16,026 nucleotides of DNA from an uncultured Planctomycetota bacterium. Its GTDB lineage: Bacteria; Planctomycetota; Planctomycetia; Pirellulales; Thermoguttaceae. A program made the position numbers and the translations under genes. How positions within the stretch are numbered: position 1 is the stretch's first letter; every line of letters begins with the position of its first letter. The notes under the pieces were generated by a model. It searched no databases. It was not told where the DNA came from and saw nothing but the letters and a program-made list of their open reading frames with translations. The DNA lies in NCBI GenBank assembly GCA_902797455.1, contig CADBTE010000440.1:1-16026 (forward strand), in the 5' to 3' direction. Of this stretch, positions 6,648-13,600 are shown in pieces.

Positions 6648-7064
6648 TCAGATCGTCCTGCGACGGATCATCCTGCACTTGACAGGCATCTTGTGAGCCA
6701 GACGGTTGAAACACAGCTTCGCGGTCTCTTCGGGTACACCGCTGATCTCGTACATCACCGTACCCGGATGGACAACGGCTGCCCAGTACTCCGGCTCCCC
6801 CTTTCCCTTACCCATACGGGTCTCCAGCGGAATCGAGGTGACCGACTTATGGGGGAAGATGCGGACGTACAACTTACCTTCGGTGCGGAGGTACTGCTGA
6901 GCGGCAATACGTCCCGCTTCGATGGTCTTGGCGTTGATCCAGCCGGCTTGGAGGGTTTGAAGACCGAAGTCGCCGAACGAGACCAACTGACCACGGGTGG
7001 CGTTACCTCTTATACGCCCTCTTTGAATTTTTCGATGCTTTACTCTTTTGGGCATTCTGGCCAT
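6648..7064 (-). CDS. rplP: 50S ribosomal protein L16
   Basis: Organises the A-site region of the 23S rRNA. The 138-aa product begins MARMPKRVKHRKIQRGRIRG, the family signature, and contains FGDFGLQTLQAGWI, GRIAAQQYL, ETRMGKGKGEPEYW and the C-terminal FNRLAHKMPVK. An upstream in-frame ATG at 7232 would add 56 residues lying wholly inside rpsC with no L16 homology, so it is rejected. The chosen ATG 7064 matches the usual length (about 137) and has GAGGAC 7-9 nt upstream. The start lies 62 nt inside rpsC in another frame, so the ribosome-binding site is within rpsC codons and translation is probably coupled. Confidence 0.96.
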   Translation of the reverse strand: MARMPKRVKHRKIQRGRIRGNATRGQLVSFGDFGLQTLQAGWINAKTIEAGRIAAQQYLRTEGKLYVRIFPHKSVTSIPLETRMGKGKGEPEYWAAVVHPGTVMYEISGVPEETAKLCFNRLAHKMPVKCRMIRRRTI

Positions 7065-7725
7065 TGTTATCGTCCTCGCTTTGCTCGCCTTGATTAATCC
7101 AAACCTGAATTCCGATATGACCCTGCGCGATCTTCGCCTCGGTGAAACCGTAGTCGATCTTCGCGCGGATAGTCGACAGCGGAATCGACCCCTGCGATTG
7201 CTTTTCGCAACGCGCCATTTCGGCGCCGCCAAGACGGCCGGAGAGCTGAATCTTGATGCCCTCGGCGCCGGCGGCCATCACTTCTTCCATCGTCTTCTTC
7301 ATCGCGCGACGGAAGCCGACTCTTCTGACTAACTGCTCTCCGATCCGACCGGCGATGATCTGAGCCACCAGCTCGGGGCGCTTGACGTCCTCGATGACAA
7401 GGTTGACTTTACGGCCGGTCAGTTTCTGGAGTTCCTGCTTAAGCTCCTCGGACTTCTCTCCCTTGCTGCCGATCATAATACCGGAGCGGCCGGTAGAAAT
7501 GACAACACGGACTTCGTCGCGGGTGCGCTCGATTTCGACCCGAGCGATCGCCGGATCGATCGGACGGCCTTCACGATCTTTGTACTCGCGCTTCGCGACA
7601 AAGGAACGGATCTTCTGATCTTCCACCAGGAGGGTGGCAAATTCCTTTTTCGGCGCATACCAACGGCTCTTCCAATCCTCGGTGATGCCGGTCCGGAACG
7701 CGACAGGATTAACTTTCTGTCCCAT
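7003..7725 (-). CDS. rpsC: 30S ribosomal protein S3
   Basis: Lines the mRNA entry channel with S4 and S5. The 240-aa product has MGQKVNPVAFRTGI at the start, the KH domain with GxxG loop GSKG (86-89), RRVGFRRAMKKT, and the C-terminal domain ending GHIGIQVWINQGE (about 202-214). After the conserved core a 26-residue basic tail (KSKASKNSKRAYKR at the end) runs on; its last 20 codons overlap the start of rplP in a different frame. S3 tails are variable and basic in many bacteria, so the tail is plausible, but its sequence is constrained by the essential L16 N-terminus. ATG 7725 has a weak AGAGAG site and lies 114 nt after rplV. Confidence 0.97.
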   Translation of the reverse strand: MGQKVNPVAFRTGITEDWKSRWYAPKKEFATLLVEDQKIRSFVAKREYKDREGRPIDPAIARVEIERTRDEVRVVISTGRSGIMIGSKGEKSEELKQELQKLTGRKVNLVIEDVKRPELVAQIIAGRIGEQLVRRVGFRRAMKKTMEEVMAAGAEGIKIQLSGRLGGAEMARCEKQSQGSIPLSTIRAKIDYGFTEAKIAQGHIGIQVWINQGEQSEDDNNGQNAQKSKASKNSKRAYKR

Positions 7726-7839
7726 AATGACTCTCTGGTTCTTTTACTGTATTTATTTCAGCGGCAAGGCCCCAATGCTCCGTTTGAACTTCGCCAGCGG
7801 GACCACGGGCCGCGCCTTAGGGCGACCCGCACGGCTGAT

Positions 7840-8184
7840 TTAGCCCAACACCACGGTAATATGACACATACGCTTCTTAATCATGCTCGACATACCGCGA
7901 GACTTCGGACGGAAGCGTTTGAACATCGGACCACCATCGACACGCACATCTTCAACCACGAGGTTGTTCGGCTCGGGATTGTTCTGATCCTCGGCGTTGG
8001 CAATGGCACTTTTGACAGTGGCCTCGAGCAAACGCGCGCCGCGATTCGGGAAGCAAGCGAGAATATCCATCGCCTCGTCGGCGAACTTGCCCCGGATCAG
8101 ATTCGCGAAAGGACGAACCTTCTGAGCGCTCATCACAGCAAATTTGTGCTTGGCGACATACTGTTGTTTGACTTGATCTTCCAT
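7840..8184 (-). CDS. rplV: 50S ribosomal protein L22
   Basis: Its long beta-hairpin lines the exit tunnel beside L4, where macrolides act. The 114-aa product fits the family: AVMSAQKVRPFANLIRGK (17-34), LLEATVKSAIANAEDQN, and the hairpin region GGPMFKRFRPKSRGMSSMI followed by strand CHITVVLG. The usual start of the hairpin, GPxxKRxxPRARGRA, is altered to MFKRFRPKSRGMSS, a variation seen outside Proteobacteria. ATG 8184 is preceded by AGGGTG. The 131-nt spacer to rpsS contains a perfect 10-bp palindrome TAGCATGCTA (8227-8236) of unknown role. Confidence 0.97.
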   Translation of the reverse strand: MEDQVKQQYVAKHKFAVMSAQKVRPFANLIRGKFADEAMDILACFPNRGARLLEATVKSAIANAEDQNNPEPNNLVVEDVRVDGGPMFKRFRPKSRGMSSMIKKRMCHITVVLG

Positions 8185-8315
8185 CGAAACACCCTATCTG
8201 TTTGTTGAACCTTAATGGCTCAAGCGTAGCATGCTAAACTCGTTCACCGAGGTGAGTGCCGATTTCGTCTTTCACGCCGCGAGCGGGAGAAAGGGAAAAC
8301 CGGCAGTCACGGCTA

Positions 8316-8585
8316 TTAACGCTTACCCTTACCGCCATGACCGCGGAAGATACGAGTCGGAGAGAATTCGCCGAGGCGATGGCCGACCATCTCTTCGGTA
8401 ACGAACACCTTGACAAAGATCTTGCCGTTGTGAACCATGAAGGTATGACCAACGAATTCGGGCAGAATGGTACACGCGCGCGCCCAAGTGGTCACGGGGT
8501 CTTTCCTGTTCTGCTGATTGAGTTTTTCAACCTTCTCGTAAACGTTGTGGTCGACGAAAGGCCCTTTTTTCCTAGATCTACTCAT
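8316..8585 (-). CDS. rpsS: 30S ribosomal protein S19
   Basis: Head protein that contacts A- and P-site tRNA with S13. The 89-aa product has the family start MSRSRKKGPFVDHNVYEKV, then the central block PEFVGHTFMVHNGKIFVKV, and MVGHRLGEFSPTRIFRGHGG near the end, all diagnostic. Length is normal (about 92). ATG 8585 has only a weak AGGCG ribosome-binding site. It follows rplB by 68 nt. Confidence 0.97.
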   Translation of the reverse strand: MSRSRKKGPFVDHNVYEKVEKLNQQNRKDPVTTWARACTILPEFVGHTFMVHNGKIFVKVFVTEEMVGHRLGEFSPTRIFRGHGGKGKR

Positions 8586-8653
8586 CGATTTCGCCTGTAT
8601 TTCGTGTTACGCTGCTAAGAGCAACCTTGATGACCTTGACTTTGCGCCGCTTA

Positions 8654-9511
8654 TCAACCAAGCTTCAGGACGCCGTAACGGCGGCTGCGACGGCGGCGGA
8701 TGATCGCCTTGTTCGTCGGCTTCTTGTGCTTTCTGGTCGACGTACCCTTCGTCGGCTTGCCGGTCGGGGTAACCGGATGACGACCACCCTTGGTACGTCC
8801 TTCACCACCCCCGTGCGGGTGGTCAATCGGGTTCATCGCGGTGCCGCGGACATAGGGGCGGCGCCCCATCCAGCGGCTGCGGCCGGCCTTGCCGATCACG
8901 ATGTTCATGTGGTCGCCGTTGCCGACAATACCAATAACCGCGCGGCAGGCGGACGGAACACGGCGAATTTCACCCGAAGGAAGGGTGATCTGCGCCCAAT
9001 CATCCTCGCAGGCGACCAGGGTTGCCTTGGTACCGGCGGCGCGGCACATCTTGCCGCCGCAGCCGGGCTGAAGCTCGATATTGTGGATCTCGGTTCCGAG
9101 CGGAATTTCGTTCAGAGGAAGGCAGTTTCCGGTGACCGGAGCCGACTTGGTACCGCTGACGACGGTATCGCCCGCCTTAAGCCCCTCGGGGGCGACCATA
9201 TAGCGCTTGGTGCCGTCTTCGTAGACGAGCAGCGCGATACGGGCGGTGCGGTTCGGATCATACTGAATCGAGTCGACGACGGCCTTCATCCCGTCTTTCA
9301 CGCGGCGGTAATCCAGCACGCGGAGCTTGCGCTTGTGACCGCCGCCTCGATGACGGACGGTGATGATACCCTGGTTGTTGCGGCCGTTGGTACGCCTCTT
9401 CGGACGAAGAAGGGACTTCTCGGGAACAGCGCCCTTGGTCAGTTCGGAGAAATCGCTCACGCTCATATTCCGCCGGCCGGCGTTATTCGGTTTGTATACT
9501 CTAATCCCCAT
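8654..9511 (-). CDS. rplB: 50S ribosomal protein L2
   Basis: Large, highly conserved 23S-binding protein needed for subunit association and peptidyl transferase. The 285-aa product has the N-terminal OB-fold region (RHRGGGHKRKLRVLDYRR, about 53-70), the SH3-like domain, and the HPHGGGEG loop at 231-238 whose histidine reaches toward the catalytic centre. The C-terminus is the usual Arg/Lys-rich extension (RKHKKPTNKAIIRRRRS). Length is typical (about 275-287). ATG 9511 lies 54 nt after rplW. Confidence 0.98.
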   Translation of the reverse strand: MGIRVYKPNNAGRRNMSVSDFSELTKGAVPEKSLLRPKRRTNGRNNQGIITVRHRGGGHKRKLRVLDYRRVKDGMKAVVDSIQYDPNRTARIALLVYEDGTKRYMVAPEGLKAGDTVVSGTKSAPVTGNCLPLNEIPLGTEIHNIELQPGCGGKMCRAAGTKATLVACEDDWAQITLPSGEIRRVPSACRAVIGIVGNGDHMNIVIGKAGRSRWMGRRPYVRGTAMNPIDHPHGGGEGRTKGGRHPVTPTGKPTKGTSTRKHKKPTNKAIIRRRRSRRYGVLKLG

Positions 9512-9565
9512 GGTAGTTATCCTTGTGTCTTTAAGCGTCTTTTCGTATTCGAAGCGTCGCTTCCG

Positions 9566-9874
9566 TTAGAAGATGTCGATGCGATTCTCCTGATCGAGCG
9601 TGACCATCGCTTTCTTCCAGTTCCTGGTCTTACCGAGCTGGCGGCGGGTCCGGCGAACCTTGCCCGGACGGTTTTGGATATTGACCGAAACGACCTTGAC
9701 TTCGAAGAGCTCCTCGACCGCCTCTTTGATATCCTGCTTGGTCGCCAGCGGATTCACCTCGAAGGTGTAGGTGTTGCGGGAATCCGCGTTGAACATACCC
9801 TTTTCGGTAACGATGGGGCGAAGAACCACTTGGTAAGGTTCCAGCTTGATTTTCTTTTCGTTATTCTGAGCCAT
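9566..9874 (-). CDS. rplW: 50S ribosomal protein L23
   Basis: Exit-site protein that docks trigger factor and SRP. The 102-aa product shows VVLRPIVTEKGM (about 16-27), YTFEVNPLATKQDIKEAVEE and FEVKVVSVNI, all typical, followed by a basic region GKVRRTRRQLGKTRNWKKA and a final DxENxIDIF. The ATG at 9874 has GGCGGAG 8-9 nt upstream; the frame could extend to a TTG at 9934, but that adds 20 residues with no homology and would sit 7 nt from the rplD stop, so ATG is chosen. Length then matches the family (95-105 aa). Confidence 0.96.
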   Translation of the reverse strand: MAQNNEKKIKLEPYQVVLRPIVTEKGMFNADSRNTYTFEVNPLATKQDIKEAVEELFEVKVVSVNIQNRPGKVRRTRRQLGKTRNWKKAMVTLDQENRIDIF

Positions 9875-9941
9875 ATCTGTGCTCCGCCTATAGTTGATTT
9901 GCACGTCGTCTTGTTTTGATTGCTCGCCGATCAACGCCCGA

Positions 9942-10571
9942 TCACTCGGCAGCCGACGGGTTGATAAACGCTTCCATCGCCGCCTTGGTCAGAAGAAGCT
10001 CCTTCGGCTTGAGAATCTCGAAGGCATTCAGTTCGCTCACGGGGCGGACGGAAACGCGGGGGAGATTGCGCGCGCTTTTGTAAACGTTGGTGTCGACCGA
10101 TTCGGTCACGATCAAAAGCGAACTGGCGATGGAGAGATTCTTAAGAACAGCGGCGATCTCTTTGGTCTTGGGGGCATCTACGGTGAGGGCATCGATGATC
10201 TTGACAGCTTCGGCGCTGATCTTCGAGGCCATCGCCATGCGGGTCGCGGCGCGCAGACTCTTGCGCGGGAGACGATAGTGCCAATCGCGCGGGGAGAGGG
10301 CGAAGATATGGCCGCCGCCGCGACGCACACCGCTGCGCTTGTGACCGGCGCGTGCGTTGCCGGTACCTTTCTGGCGGTACATCTTCTTGCGGCTTCCGGA
10401 GACCTCACCGCGGGACTTGGTCTTGACGGAACCCTGGCGAAGGTTGGCCTGGTACATCACGACGGCGTCATGAAGAAGCTGCTTGCTGATCGTCGGGGCC
10501 ATCGCGGCGGTATCGACTTCAAGCGTACCGACCTGGGCGCCTGTTTTATCGTAAATCTTTAGACTTGCCAT
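9942..10571 (-). CDS. rplD: 50S ribosomal protein L4
   Basis: Tunnel-constriction protein; in E. coli it also represses the S10 operon by binding the rpsJ leader. The 209-aa product carries the extended loop with YRQKGTGNARAGHKRSGVRR (65-84), the region where macrolide-resistance mutations map in other species, and the Rossmann-like C-terminal part (ASSLLIVTES, LNAFEILKPKELLLT). Length is normal. ATG 10571 has no strong ribosome-binding site (only AGAG). Whether it autoregulates here cannot be seen from sequence; the long rpsJ leader leaves room for it. Confidence 0.97.
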   Translation of the reverse strand: MASLKIYDKTGAQVGTLEVDTAAMAPTISKQLLHDAVVMYQANLRQGSVKTKSRGEVSGSRKKMYRQKGTGNARAGHKRSGVRRGGGHIFALSPRDWHYRLPRKSLRAATRMAMASKISAEAVKIIDALTVDAPKTKEIAAVLKNLSIASSLLIVTESVDTNVYKSARNLPRVSVRPVSELNAFEILKPKELLLTKAAMEAFINPSAAE

Positions 10572-10629
10572 AGTTGTACTCTATATGAATGCTCTGAAGG
10601 TTCTCATTGATTACCGACTGCCGCCTACA

Positions 10630-11349
10630 CTAGGCGAGACGCCACTTATTGGCCTTCGGAGCCGGGAGCTTGTTCGTCGGACGAATGGTGACCAGACCGC
10701 CGACCGGCCCGGGGACCGCGCCGCGGATGATCAGCAGATTATTCTCTTTGTCGATCTTCACGACCTTCTGATTGCGGACGGTGCAGTTAGTATTGCCGTA
10801 CTGACCGGGCATTCTCTTCCCCTTGGGGGTACGGCTCGGGTATGCCGAGCAACCGGTGCTTCCGAGGTGACGGTGGCACTTTTTCACACCGTGCGTGGCG
10901 CGCTGACCGGAGAAGTTGTGACGCTTCATGGCGCCGGAGTAGCCGCGCCCTTTGCTGACGCTCGAAACGTCGACGGCGACAGTGTCGGCGAAGATGTCAA
11001 CATCGAAGCTTTGGCCGACTTCGATACCGTCCACAGCGGTGCGGAACTCACGAATATAGCGCTTCGGCGCGCAGCCGGCCTTGACCTTCGGCTCAATCCC
11101 CTGCTCCGCGCGCTTGGCCGAACGCTTCCCCTCGAAGTTGGAGATGTGACCGAGTTCGGCCTGGGTAGCCAAACGTTCGGGCTTATCTTTAAAACCGATC
11201 TGAACGGCCTCGTAACCGTCCTTCTCCATCGTTTTGACCTGCAGAACGCAGCACGGACCCGCCTGAATCACGGTCACGGGGATCACATCTCCCTGTTCGG
11301 TGAAGAGCTGGGTCATTCCGACTTTCTGACCGAGTAAACCGATTCCCAT
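10630..11349 (-). CDS. rplC: 50S ribosomal protein L3
   Basis: Early assembly protein whose loop approaches the peptidyl transferase centre. The 239-aa product starts GIGLLGQKVGMTQLF, has SKGRGYSGAMKRHNFSG (132-148), HRHLGSTG and KGKRMPGQYG (176-185). Gln183 corresponds to the glutamine methylated by PrmB in E. coli. It is about 30 residues longer than E. coli L3 (209); part of the excess appears to lie in the basic stretch around residues 70-95. ATG 11349 has AAGGA upstream. A 176-nt spacer with a strong hairpin separates it from rpsJ. Confidence 0.97.
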   Translation of the reverse strand: MGIGLLGQKVGMTQLFTEQGDVIPVTVIQAGPCCVLQVKTMEKDGYEAVQIGFKDKPERLATQAELGHISNFEGKRSAKRAEQGIEPKVKAGCAPKRYIREFRTAVDGIEVGQSFDVDIFADTVAVDVSSVSKGRGYSGAMKRHNFSGQRATHGVKKCHRHLGSTGCSAYPSRTPKGKRMPGQYGNTNCTVRNQKVVKIDKENNLLIIRGAVPGPVGGLVTIRPTNKLPAPKANKWRLA

Positions 11350-11476
11350 TTGCTTTTTATCCTTCGTTAGAAAAATATTTACCGCCTCATTTTTCGCTTA
11401 ACGCTCGAACTGCGGCGGCTGCGCATTGCGACCCGGGCAATAAAATGCCTTTAAGGAAGGTCGATACGTGAATCAA

Positions 11477-11515
11477 TGGCTGCCAAGCACGCGGTTTTAT
11501 CCTTGGCGGCAGCCA
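11477..11515 (-). other. Bulged hairpin in the rpsJ-rplC spacer
   Basis: On the minus strand TGGCTG-CCG-CCAAG pairs with CTTGG-CAGCCA: 11 base pairs with a 3-nt bulge and a 14-nt loop, starting 10 nt after the rpsJ stop. No T-run follows, so it is not an intrinsic terminator. The rest of the 176-nt spacer has an A/T-rich end before rplC. It may be an RNA-protein site or an mRNA processing/stability element; this is inference from pairing alone. Confidence 0.55.
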
Positions 11516-11525
11516 CACATGGTTC

Positions 11526-11861
11526 TTATTGCTTCTTGGCTTTGATCGCTTTGATCTTGATGTCAACACCGGCCGGCAGCGACAGTTTGTTGAGTTCGTC
11601 GATCGTCGCGGTGGTCGTCTCGAGGAGGTCGATCACGCGCTTGTGCGTACGAATCTCGAACTGCTGACGGGCCTTCTTGTCGACATGCGGACTCGACAGA
11701 ACCGTATAACGCTCGATTCTCGTCGGAAGCGGGATAGGACCGCGAACATTCGAACCCGTCTTTTTGGCCGTATCAACGATCTCGGACGCGCATTTGTCGA
11801 GAACGGTGTGGTCAAAACCCTCCATCCTGATACGGATGATTTCATTTCCAGATGCTGACAC
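11526..11861 (-). CDS. rpsJ: 30S ribosomal protein S10
   Basis: Head protein of the 30S subunit and, as NusE, a partner of NusB/NusG in antitermination. The 111-aa product has the family blocks IRIRMEGFDH (9-18), GPIPLPTR (41-48), SSPHVDKKAR (56-65) and RTHKRVIDL. It is slightly longer than the usual 102-105 because of short extra ends. The start is GTG at 11861, backed by a strong CTGGAGG 8 nt upstream and by the position of the first conserved strand. It heads the cluster: no rpsL, rpsG, fusA or tuf precede it, only a 690-nt non-coding stretch. Confidence 0.97.
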   Translation of the reverse strand: MSASGNEIIRIRMEGFDHTVLDKCASEIVDTAKKTGSNVRGPIPLPTRIERYTVLSSPHVDKKARQQFEIRTHKRVIDLLETTTATIDELNKLSLPAGVDIKIKAIKAKKQ

Positions 11862-12525
11862 GATAAAACCTCCAGGTTATTTCTTATGTCCGTGAATCCC
11901 GCTTGCCAAGCTTCTTCGCGGCTTTGACCGCCCAGACAAACGCAGCGCGCCACCCAGAAAAAACGGCCGTCAGCCCGAGTCTTCCGGTGGTGCCGCCCAC
12001 GCTGAATCCGGCTCGGCCCGGCATTCACCGACCCGAGCGAAAAGCGGTCACGCCCAACTGTGTTCAACTTATGGAGTCATTCATTTTTCGCAGTCGCCTC
12101 AGAACATTGTCCCCGTGTATAGAGTGGAGTGGGAACACTTCGCGATGAACGGTCCGGGCGTTTCGACTACCGGCTTGGAGCTCCCGCACAAAAGCGCTCT
12201 CACGCCAAGAGTGAAGGATCACTCGCCCCCAAGATTTCGTCTGGAGGGGGAAGCCCGATAAAAGACGGACTCTTGCCCCCTTATCGAGATACCGCACACG
12301 GCACCGGTCTAGAGGTAATTTGCGAAAGTGAATATCGAAGGCCAAGTATAAATCAACCCACAGCGCGGAAAAGGGGGGCGCGCTTGCAAAAAGAGCGAAA
12401 AAACGAAAAAAACCGGAATTTCCCCGGGCGATGATAAGCTTTTTTCACCATTCGGGGAAGAGGAATTTTACCCACAGGTGAAAACCAAGGGGCCGGCGCG
12501 AAAGAGAAATCACCAAACGGGGAGC
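11862..12525 (-). promoter_or_regulatory. Gene-free leader/promoter region of the S10 operon
   Basis: Some 660 nt with no credible gene lie between the terminator at 12526-12545 and rpsJ. In transcript order it shows: phased A/T tracts (plus-strand A7, A6, A5 at 12406, 12398 and 12388); a -10-like TATACT (12350-12345) with only a poor -35 (TTTTCC, 16-bp spacing); a run of GGGGG (12280-12276), CCCCC (12250-12246), GGGGG (12230-12226) giving mutually exclusive stems; a hairpin GAGTGA-TCCT-TCACTC (12224-12209); a hairpin GCTCGG...CCGAGC with an inner CGG/CCG stem (12038-12011); and the rpsJ ribosome-binding site. A long structured leader fits autoregulation of the operon, but no known leader motif is recognised. 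Confidence 0.5.
12388..12412. promoter_or_regulatory. Phased A-tracts upstream of the S10 operon
   Basis: A5, A6 and A7 tracts start at 12388, 12398 and 12406, roughly one helical turn apart, in otherwise GC-rich DNA. Such phased tracts bend DNA and can act as an UP-element for RNA polymerase. They lie 38-62 bp upstream of the TATACT -10 candidate, the right side for the minus-strand operon. Function is inferred. Confidence 0.4.
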
Positions 12526-12545
12526 AAAAATTCGGCCGGGCCGAA
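12526..12545 (-). terminator. Intrinsic terminator after the GT2-like gene
   Basis: On the minus strand TTCGGC-CCG-GCCGAA followed by TTTTTG, beginning 7 nt after the stop at 12553. Stem plus T5 run is a standard rho-independent terminator; it isolates the glycosyltransferase-like gene from the S10 operon on the same strand, so that operon must have its own promoter downstream. Confidence 0.8.
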
Positions 12546-12552
12546 GAACCTT

Positions 12553-13428
12553 TCACCGCTGACTTTCCGCCGCATGGCGAACGCGTTCAAGAACAGACTC
12601 CACGGGACATCGAAGCGCGAGTTCCTTTCCCTCGCCCCGGGCACGGCGCAGGAGAGGGTATTTTCCGGAGAAAAATGCCCGTACTTTCAGCCAGAACGAG
12701 CCGCCGCGGTAAAGCGGGAGCGTCTGACCGTCGGCCAGGGGAAGCCATCGGCATTGGAGAAACTCGGAGTACTTCCAGAAGCTGAACAGGTCAACCGGCT
12801 CTTCGGCGACGTCGCGAAGCTCCAGCCGAACCGTGTCGTCGCGGACAACCTTCATCCCCAGGGCGCTGACCAGCAGAGCCGCGTCGATCATCGCAAAGTC
12901 CAGAGGAATTTCCTCGGGCCAGTTCAGCTCGGCGAGAACCTCACGGCGGAAGAACGCCGAGAATCGGGTAGGAGTCAAAACCCCGTCGTCGGGACCGGGC
13001 TGCTCGGCCGCGGCGTCGATCTTTCCGTCGGGGTGGTAGATCCACCCGGTATGGCGAACCGTTTCCCCCTCGGAAGACTCTTCGATCAGGGGAACAAGCG
13101 CCGCGGTGCCGCCGGTCTTAAAACTCGAAACGGCGCGCACGTCCCACCCTTCGGTCACGACGACACCGCACAGAAGAATCTGGACCACCGGCGCGGCGGC
13201 ACAGCCGAGCGCCAGTTTCACGCAGTCGATCAGACCGGCCTCTGGATCGGCCGAAAGGAACCTCACCCCCTCTTCCTGAATAGAGTAACTGTCACTGTAC
13301 TGACCGGCGTTCACCACGAGAATCTGCAGTCCGTCGGACCGGCACTCCAGCACCGACGCCAGCGTCTCTTCCAAGAATTCGACAGGCGTCCCCGTGTGAA
13401 AGGGGATAATAACGGTCAGGTCAGGCAC
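12553..13428 (-). CDS. Degenerate glycosyltransferase-family-2-like protein
   Basis: A 291-aa protein with the GT-A fold start of family 2 glycosyltransferases: LTVIIPFHTG (4-13), ETLASVLECRSDGLQILVVN (21-40), and the helix-strand unit around GLIDCVKLALGCAAAPVVQILL (65-86). The residues that bind nucleotide-sugar and metal are absent: where active enzymes have an acidic pair after the second strand (VVDDGS) this has VVNAGQ (38-43), and where they have DxD/DD it has CGV (87-89). No signal peptide or membrane helix is seen, so it is probably cytoplasmic. Catalysis is doubtful; it may bind a ligand or be structural. Planctomycetes carry similar proteins, to my recollection. The start is GTG at 13428 with AAGGA at long spacing; three 9-bp repeats lie just upstream and a terminator just downstream, so it is monocistronic. 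Confidence 0.75.
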   Translation of the reverse strand: MPDLTVIIPFHTGTPVEFLEETLASVLECRSDGLQILVVNAGQYSDSYSIQEEGVRFLSADPEAGLIDCVKLALGCAAAPVVQILLCGVVVTEGWDVRAVSSFKTGGTAALVPLIEESSEGETVRHTGWIYHPDGKIDAAAEQPGPDDGVLTPTRFSAFFRREVLAELNWPEEIPLDFAMIDAALLVSALGMKVVRDDTVRLELRDVAEEPVDLFSFWKYSEFLQCRWLPLADGQTLPLYRGGSFWLKVRAFFSGKYPLLRRARGEGKELALRCPVESVLERVRHAAESQR

Positions 13429-13444
13429 GTTACGGATGGTCCTT

Positions 13445-13488
13445 GCAGACAGTGTCTCGGCAGACAGTTTTCGGTCTTTGCAGACAGT
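13445..13488 (-). repeat. Three direct 9-bp repeats upstream of the GT2-like gene
   Basis: GCAGACAGT occurs at 13445-13453, 13460-13468 and 13480-13488 (ACTGTCTGC in the gene sense). The outer copies match over about 15 of 17 bases including a following AA(A/G)GACC, which in the copy nearest the gene supplies the AAGGA ribosome-binding site. The first copy also lies in the palindrome AGACAGTGTCT. It could be a repressor operator or a slippage array. Confidence 0.7.
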
Positions 13489-13552
13489 TTCGGCGGGGGG
13501 TATCGTTTGAAGGAGCGTTTCCCACGCAAGGGGCCCGGGGAGAGGTACGTTC

Positions 13553-13583
13553 TTGCCCCCCGCCCAAGTTTGGGGGCAATTTT
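13553..13583 (+). terminator. Terminator-like stem-loop, plus strand
   Basis: TTGCCCCC (13553-13560) pairs perfectly with GGGGGCAA (13572-13579), 11-nt loop, then TTTT. No plus-strand gene precedes it, so it would act on a leader RNA or on antisense RNA leaking from the neighbouring divergent promoter. Confidence 0.5.
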
Positions 13584-13600
13584 AACAGAAATTCCAACAG

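Noticed and set aside
7065..7232. 56-residue N-terminal extension of L16
   Set aside because: Falls wholly inside rpsC in another frame, has no L16 similarity, and the ATG at 7064 gives the normal length with a ribosome-binding site.
8227..8236. TAGCATGCTA palindrome in the rpsS-rplV gap as an operator
   Set aside because: A single 10-bp palindrome with no promoter nearby is weak evidence; a chance occurrence is likely enough.
8627..9919. Plus-strand open frame of 430 codons
   Set aside because: Antisense to rplB and rplW, both fully supported by signature motifs; product has no family features.
9875..9934. 20-residue N-terminal extension of L23 from a TTG
   Set aside because: No similarity and a rare start; the ATG at 9874 has GGCGGAG upstream and gives the normal length.
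11956..11985. ACGGCCGT plus T6 in the rpsJ leader as a terminator
   Set aside because: The palindrome leaves no loop and no stable longer stem forms before the T-run; a terminator here would also cut off the operon.
11633..12067. Minus-strand open frame overlapping rpsJ and its leader
   Set aside because: Reads rpsJ out of frame and has no ribosome-binding site or family features.
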